Part shown: positions 59,775-64,000 of the stretch, piece after piece
Layout: each line of letters opens with the position of its first letter
Numbering within the stretch: the stretch's first letter is position 1
Origin: Sphingomonas leidyi
GTDB taxonomy: Bacteria; Pseudomonadota; Alphaproteobacteria; Sphingomonadales; Sphingomonadaceae
Assembly (NCBI RefSeq): GCF_011761945.1
Contig: NZ_JAASQV010000001.1
Span: forward strand, 310,001-374,000
Reading direction: 5' to 3'
Length of the DNA stretch: 64,000 bases
Translations under genes and position numbers: made by a program
Notes under the pieces: generated by a model
Database searches by the model: none
Told to the model about the DNA's origin: nothing
The model's input: the letters and a program-made list of their open reading frames with translations, nothing else

Positions 59775-60461
59775 ATGGTTTCGAAGACCAGCCTCACCGA
59801 GAGCGTCCGCCGGCATCGCATCGAGGATGTGCGCGAAGGGCTGGCGGCCAGGCCCGACCTGCTCGGCCATCGCGACGAACGCGGGCGGAACTGGCTGCAC
59901 CTCGCCTGTGCGACGCCCGGCACGCGCATCGCCATGGCCGAGCTGCTGCTCGGGCTCGGCCTGGGTCTCGACGATGCCGCGTTCACCGAAGGCGAATGGC
60001 GTGCCACGCCCTTGTGGTTCGCGGTGGCGCACGGCGCGAATCGCCCGCTTGCCGAGCATCTGCTGGAGGCGGGTTCCGACCCGAATCATTGCCTGTTCGC
60101 CGCCGCCTGGAACGAGGATCGCGCAACGATCCGCCTGCTGCTCGCTTATGGCGCGGACATCGAGGAAGGAGCCGGTCGTGGCGAGACGCCGCTGCTGGGG
60201 GCGGTGGGCTGGAGCCGGTTCGGGCCGGCGGAGGAACTGCTGATCGGCGGCGCCAATCCCGATGCGCGGGACGGGAAGGGCCGCACCCCGCTGCACCTGA
60301 TGCTGAAGAAGGGCAGCGCGGCGGAGCATTTCGCCATGTTCGTTCGCGCCGGTGCGCGCGGGGACATTCCCGACGACGAGGGGCGCACCGCGGCCGCGAT
60401 ATTGGGGAGGAAGCGCGATCCGGCCTGGTGGGAGATCGCGGAAGCGCTGGCGACCGGCTGA
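59775..60461 (+). CDS. Ankyrin-repeat protein
   Basis: A 228-residue protein with four to five ankyrin-type repeats, e.g. ERGRNWLHLACATPGTRIAM, then AELLLGLGLGLDDA; EWRATPLWFAVAHGANRPLA; and GKGRTPLHLMLKKGSAAEHF. ATG 59775 is used. There is no signal peptide, so cytoplasmic. Such repeats mediate protein binding; partner and role unknown. Confidence 0.8.
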   Translation: MVSKTSLTESVRRHRIEDVREGLAARPDLLGHRDERGRNWLHLACATPGTRIAMAELLLGLGLGLDDAAFTEGEWRATPLWFAVAHGANRPLAEHLLEAGSDPNHCLFAAAWNEDRATIRLLLAYGADIEEGAGRGETPLLGAVGWSRFGPAEELLIGGANPDARDGKGRTPLHLMLKKGSAAEHFAMFVRAGARGDIPDDEGRTAAAILGRKRDPAWWEIAEALATG

Positions 60462-60502
60462 TTGTCCTTCCCCGCGAAGCGCGGGAGGCCGGGCTCCGAC
60501 GC

Positions 60503-60742
60503 TCAGTCCGGAACGTAGAACGACCAGAGATCGCTCTGCAGCTTGTGCGCGGCGAAGCGCACCGGGCGCGTCTTCGGCCCGATCTCGCAGATCATGTGCG
60601 AGAGTATGTCGATCGGCACCAGCGGATCGGGCAGGCGCACGGTCTCGCCGTTGATCCAGCGCCATTCCTCCTGCCAGACCCGACGGCTCTGGATGGTCAG
60701 ATTGTCACCCTTCTGCCCGACGTGCAGGTGCCGCCAGCCCAT
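60503..60742 (-). CDS. Small hypothetical protein
   Basis: A 79-residue protein, mixed and tryptophan-rich (MGWRHLHVGQKGDNLTIQSR, then WRWINGETVRLPDP), with no recognised family. A GAGGCG motif lies 7 nt before ATG 60742. It follows the thiamine-diphosphate enzyme gene on the same strand (71-bp gap) and may be co-transcribed. The frame stays open far upstream antisense-like through that gene, but the start context favours 60742. Confidence 0.55.
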   Translation of the reverse strand: MGWRHLHVGQKGDNLTIQSRRVWQEEWRWINGETVRLPDPLVPIDILSHMICEIGPKTRPVRFAAHKLQSDLWSFYVPD

Positions 60743-60813
60743 AGTTCGCCTCTTCGCTTGCCTTGCCCGCATTATAGCGGGGGCGGGCCGGCCAAGGCCG
60801 TGCGCCGGCGGGA

Positions 60814-62466
60814 TTATTTGCGCCTGAGGCCCGAGACGGTGAGCCCCGGGGTGATGAACTCGATATCGGTCTTGAGGTGGAGCAGGCGCAGGCCGGGCCG
60901 GGCGAGGGCGCGGTCCAGCGCGGGCGCGAACTGCGCGGTCGTCTCCACCGTCTCGGCCCAGCCGCCATAGGCGCGGGCGAGCGCGGCGAAATCCGGATTT
61001 CGCAGCGTCGTGCCCGACAGGCGCGCGGGATATTCGCGCTCCTGGTGCATGCGGATCGTGCCATAGGCCGCATTGTCGACCAGGAGGACGATCAGGTCGA
61101 CGCCGTGCTGGACGGCAGTGGCGAGTTCCTGGCCGTTCATCAGGAAGTCGCCATCGCCCGCGAGCGCGACCACCGCGCGCTCCGGGAAGCGCAGCGCGGC
61201 GGCGACCGCGGCGGGCACGCCATAGCCCATCGCGCCGGCGGTGGGAGCAAGCTGCGAAGGCTGCGGGCCATAGGGCCAGTAGCGGTGCCACCAGCTCGAG
61301 AAATTGCCGGCGCCGTTGCAGATGATCGTGTCCGCCGGCATTGCCGCGCGCATCGCCGCGACGCATTGGCCCAGGTCGAGGGCGACGCCGTCGCGCGGCG
61401 CGGGGGTGGACCATTCGCGCCATTCCGCGTGCGCGGCCTCGGCGTCGAAACGGGGCAGCTCGATCTCCTCGTCGGCCGCCAGCGTCGCCGCGAATTCGAA
61501 GGGGCGGGCGCAGATCGGCAGGTCCGCCAGATAGACGCGGTTGAGCTCGTTGGGATCGGGATGGACATGGACGAGCGTCTGGCCCGGATGGTCGGGCGTG
61601 ATCAGGGCATAGCCATCGGTCGTCGCCTCGCCGAGGCGGGCGCCGACGACGAGCAGCAGGTCGGCCTCCCTGATCCGCTGGACCAGCTTCGGGTTCGGGC
61701 CATAGCCGAGATTGCCGGCCCAGGCAGGGGAGCTGTTCGGGATCGCGTCCTGCCGGCGGAAGGCGCCTGCCACGGGCAGGCCGATCCGTTCGGCGAACCT
61801 GGCGAACTCCTCGCCCGTTTCGCCGTCCCAGCCGGCGCCGCCGACGATCGCGACCGGGCGCTTCGCCTTGCGCAGTTCGTCGTAGAGCATGTCGACCTCG
61901 ACGAAATCGGGCGACTGGAGCGGCGGCGCCAGGGCGGGGCGGTCCAGCGCCTCGACCGCGTCGCACAGCATGTCCTCCGGCAGCGCAATCACCACCGGGC
62001 CCGGCCGGCCGGAGGTGGCCACTGCCCAGGCGCGGGCGACATATTCCGGGATGCGGCGCGCGTCCTCGATCCGCGTCGCCCATTTGGCGAGCGGGGCGAA
62101 CATCGCGGGCAGGTCGATCTCCTGAAAGCCTTCGCGGTCGCGCATGCCGCGGTCGACATCGCCGACGAACAGGATCATCGGCTGCGAATCCTGCATGGCG
62201 ACGTGCACGCCGATCGAGGCGTTGGTCGCGCCCGGCCCGCGCGTGACGAAGGCGATGCCGGGTCGGCCGGTCATCGCGCCATCGGCACAGGCCATGAAGC
62301 CGACGCCGCCTTCCTGGCGACAGGTGACCACGTCGATCGCGGGCACGTCGTGCAGCGCGTCCAATACGGCGAGGAAGCTCTCGCCCGGCACATGGAAGAT
62401 GCGGTCGCAGCCCTGTGCGACCAGGTTGTCGACGAGGATCCGGCCCCCGGTTCGTTTCGCGGTCAT
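60814..62466 (-). CDS. Thiamine-diphosphate-dependent enzyme, acetolactate synthase-like
   Basis: A 550-residue enzyme of the acetolactate synthase/benzoylformate decarboxylase fold. The N-terminal PYR domain has the catalytic Glu52 in TCRQEGGVGFMACADG, and the C-terminal PP domain has the ThDP/Mg motif GDGDFLMNGQE with NAAYG. The middle FAD/NAD-type domain has VVGARLGEATTDG. It is probably not the biosynthetic ilvB (no small subunit gene follows) but a catabolic relative. Function assigned only at family level. Confidence 0.87.
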   Translation of the reverse strand: MTAKRTGGRILVDNLVAQGCDRIFHVPGESFLAVLDALHDVPAIDVVTCRQEGGVGFMACADGAMTGRPGIAFVTRGPGATNASIGVHVAMQDSQPMILFVGDVDRGMRDREGFQEIDLPAMFAPLAKWATRIEDARRIPEYVARAWAVATSGRPGPVVIALPEDMLCDAVEALDRPALAPPLQSPDFVEVDMLYDELRKAKRPVAIVGGAGWDGETGEEFARFAERIGLPVAGAFRRQDAIPNSSPAWAGNLGYGPNPKLVQRIREADLLLVVGARLGEATTDGYALITPDHPGQTLVHVHPDPNELNRVYLADLPICARPFEFAATLAADEEIELPRFDAEAAHAEWREWSTPAPRDGVALDLGQCVAAMRAAMPADTIICNGAGNFSSWWHRYWPYGPQPSQLAPTAGAMGYGVPAAVAAALRFPERAVVALAGDGDFLMNGQELATAVQHGVDLIVLLVDNAAYGTIRMHQEREYPARLSGTTLRNPDFAALARAYGGWAETVETTAQFAPALDRALARPGLRLLHLKTDIEFITPGLTVSGLRRK

Positions 62467-62507
62467 GGCCTATCTCTAGACCGGCCGGGGCGGGAAGCGT
62501 AACCCCC

Positions 62508-63260
62508 ATGGCCATGCTGATCATTGGCAATCATGTGTCGCCCTATGCCCGCAAGGTATTCGTCGCCCTCGATCACAAGGGCGTCGACTATGAGCTGGAC
62601 CCGATCGTGCCCTTCTACGGCACCGATGCGTTCACCCGGGTCAGCCCGCTGCGCCGCATCCCGGTGCTGATCGACGGCGAGCTGGTGCTCAACGATTCGA
62701 CGGTGATCGCGGAATATGTCGACGAGCGCTGGCCCGCGCCGCCGCTGATGCCGCGGGGCGCCGCCGATCGCGCCCGCGCGCGCTGGATGGAGGAATATGC
62801 CGACAGCCGGCTGGGCGACCTGATCATCTGGCGGCTCTTCTACCAGAAGACGATCGTCCCCTATGTGTGGAAGCGCGAGCCCGATCATGCCCTGATCGCG
62901 CAGGTGACGACCCGCGACCTGCCCGAAGCGCTCGACTGGATCGAGGCGCGGGCACCGGCGGACGGGTTCCTGTTCGACCATGTCTGCACCGCGGATTTCA
63001 CCTATGCGTGCTTCTTCCGCAACGCCTCGCTCGCCGGGTTCGAGATCGACGCGGCGCGCTGGCCGCGCACGGCGGGCTGGCTCGAGCGGGTGCGGGCGGT
63101 GCCGGCCTTTGCGGGGACGATGAAGTTCGAAGCCGCGATCGTCGGCGTGCGCTCGCCGGACCGGCCGGGCGCGTTGCGCGCGGCAGGGGCGAAGGTGGCC
63201 GAGCAAAGCTATGGCGGGCGCGAACCGCACCGTTCGATCATGCTGGGGGATGGGCCCTAG
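62508..63260 (+). CDS. Glutathione S-transferase family protein
   Basis: A 250-residue GST. The thioredoxin-like domain (residues 1-80) has LIIGNHVSPYARKVFVALDH, with Ser10/Tyr12 at the glutathione site, and RIPVLIDGELVLNDSTVIAEY with the cis-Pro and Ser-Thr motif. The C-terminal helical domain (90-210) is followed by a 30-residue extension. Substrate unknown. Its TAG stop lies in the REP-like element at 63257. Divergent from the thiamine-diphosphate enzyme gene. Confidence 0.9.
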   Translation: MAMLIIGNHVSPYARKVFVALDHKGVDYELDPIVPFYGTDAFTRVSPLRRIPVLIDGELVLNDSTVIAEYVDERWPAPPLMPRGAADRARARWMEEYADSRLGDLIIWRLFYQKTIVPYVWKREPDHALIAQVTTRDLPEALDWIEARAPADGFLFDHVCTADFTYACFFRNASLAGFEIDAARWPRTAGWLERVRAVPAFAGTMKFEAAIVGVRSPDRPGALRAAGAKVAEQSYGGREPHRSIMLGDGP

Positions 63261-63350
63261 GTTGCGAACCCAAACAAGTATCTGATTTTCTGTCTTCATC
63301 CCCGCGAAGGCGGGGATGACGATTGAAGGAATATGAGACCCCGACCCAGG
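63257..63350. repeat. REP/MITE-like element, copy 4 (94 bp)
   Basis: Begins CTAGGTTGCGAACCCAAACA, then AGTATCTGATTTTC; ends CCCCGACCCAGG. The core is TCATCCCCGCGAAGGCGGGG with ATGA. It contains the TAG stop of the GST gene and almost reaches the DUF1294 gene. Confidence 0.78.
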
Positions 63351-63353
63351 CGC

Positions 63354-63632
63354 CTATTTCCGGAGCCACAGGAAGAGGAGCGCGATTCCGACGGCCAGCT
63401 GCGCGGCCGCGATCAGCATGAGATGCGTGGAGAAGGGCTGTTTCCGGGTCTTGTGGCGGAACAGCCGCCGCGCGGCGAACGCGCCGGGCGTGCCGCCGAG
63501 CAGCGCGAGCCGGAGCAGATGGGCCTCCGGAATGCGGCGCGCACCGGCGGCGGCGCGGCGCTTGTCCTGCCGGAAGCGCAGCACCGTCCACAGGTTCACG
63601 CCGATGATCCATGCGAGAAGGGCTGCGAGCAT
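63354..63632 (-). CDS. DUF1294-family membrane protein
   Basis: A 92-residue protein with two membrane segments (LLAWIIGVNLWTVLRF and LMLIAAAQLAVGIALLFLWL). The motif LLGGTPGAFAARRLFRHKTR, followed by KQPFSTHL, is the hallmark of the DUF1294 family. Function unknown. It ends 4 nt from the REP-like element. Confidence 0.85.
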   Translation of the reverse strand: MLAALLAWIIGVNLWTVLRFRQDKRRAAAGARRIPEAHLLRLALLGGTPGAFAARRLFRHKTRKQPFSTHLMLIAAAQLAVGIALLFLWLRK

Positions 63633-63664
63633 GTGGCGCTATCGCAGCGGAACCGTAAACGGAA

Positions 63665-63695
63665 AAGGGCCGCGCGGTTGCCCGCGCGGCCCCTT
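63665..63695 (-). terminator. Intrinsic terminator of the outer-membrane protein gene
   Basis: Inverted repeat GGGCCGCGCGG/CCGCGCGGCCC with a TTGC loop (11 bp). On the minus strand it ends in CCCTTTTC, so it terminates the gene ending at 63714. Confidence 0.75.
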
Positions 63696-63713
63696 CCTGC
63701 TCGGATCGGAAGA

Positions 63714-64000
63714 TCAGAAGCGGACGCCGAGGCCCGCGAGCACCTGGTGGCGCTCCACGTCCTGGCTGTAGTTCGAGTAGCGATACTCGACCTTGCCGTA
63801 GAGACGCTGGCCGAAGGCGTGCTCGACGCCGGCGCCCAGGCGGAAGCCGTCGAGATTGTCGGAGACGCGGACGTTGCCGGTCTCGCCGGTGATGCGGCCG
63901 TTGGTGTAGCCGCCCTTGGCATAGACCAGGGTGGTCGGGGTGACGGCGATACCGGCGCGGACGCCCGCATACAGGTCACGGCCGGCCTTCACGGTGACGC
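63714..64000 (-). CDS. Outer-membrane beta-barrel protein (N-terminal part outside window)
   Basis: The C-terminal 95 residues of a porin/opacity-type beta-barrel. Alternating strands are seen (YAGVRAGIAVTPTTLVYAKG, GFRLGAGVEHAFG, RLYGKVEYRYSNYSQD), and the chain ends in LGVRF with the terminal Phe recognised by the BAM complex. The frame is open to the edge of the window, so the start lies beyond 64000. An intrinsic terminator follows. Confidence 0.87.
   Translation of the reverse strand, partial: VTVKAGRDLYAGVRAGIAVTPTTLVYAKGGYTNGRITGETGNVRVSDNLDGFRLGAGVEHAFGQRLYGKVEYRYSNYSQDVERHQVLAGLGVRF

Noticed and set aside
60503..62530. 675-residue minus-strand frame overlapping the thiamine-diphosphate enzyme
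   Set aside because: Only its last 79 codons (after ATG 60742) have a normal composition and a ribosome-binding site; the rest is an out-of-frame shadow of the enzyme gene.

Overview
The window is a piece of a high-GC alphaproteobacterial chromosome, most likely a Sphingomonas-type sphingomonad. The evidence is the order of the S10/spc/alpha ribosomal clusters, the arginine-glycine-rich extension of S5, the single-polypeptide ThiS-ThiG fusion, the yfgM-like/bamB/der and aroQ-accB-accC operons, and a prolyl endopeptidase of the kind known from Sphingomonas. No tRNA, rRNA, CRISPR array, transposase or integrase gene was recognised.

Layout. 1-7957: rplD (5' end missing) to rpmD, a tightly packed S10-spc operon. 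A strong intrinsic terminator and a lipoprotein gene (8085-8522) then interrupt the spc order before rplO-secY-adk (8622-11394). Three non-ribosomal genes follow (polysaccharide deacetylase, SRPBCC protein, OmpR-type regulator), then rpsM-rpsK-rpoA (14516-16457). Two hairpins with complementary loops lie in the rpsK-rpoA gap, and a GNRA-loop terminator follows rpoA. rplQ, usually next to rpoA, lies 11.7 kb downstream (28151-28573).

The gap between rpoA and rplQ (about 16.5-28.0 kb) is the accessory region. It has an FRG-domain gene and then an alternating array of about 15 small unrelated genes and about 16 copies of one repeat family, all in the same orientation. The repeat has two size classes, about 85 bp and exactly 25 bp. 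Genes stop on or next to a repeat. Most plus-strand genes start 26-29 nt after the preceding repeat, where the repeat's TTGCRG can act as a -35 element and a -10 lies about 6 nt before the start codon, which implies leaderless mRNAs. The array resembles an integron cassette array, but no attC consensus or integrase is visible. It is the best candidate here for an undescribed system. Between it and rplQ is an orphan terminase small/large pair (gene-transfer-agent type) behind a promoter overlapped by a LexA-like site.

28.7-64 kb is ordinary chromosome with compact operons: prolyl endopeptidase; DNA repair (tag, ycaQ-like, TetR); a divergent DUF1772 gene with an AATACGA operator; guaA; an XRE regulator with two paralogous membrane proteins; panB; yfgM-like/bamB/der; bfr/bfd with Fur-like dyads; purL; PAS and GGDEF signalling proteins; aroQ-accB-accC-arsC; thiSG; a thiamine-diphosphate enzyme; a GST; and, at the right edge, the C-terminal part of an outer-membrane beta-barrel. 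A second repeat family, about 90-bp palindromic REP/MITE-like elements with a GTCATCCCCGC/GCGGGGATGAC core, is scattered here. In three copies its end supplies the TAG stop codon of the adjacent gene.
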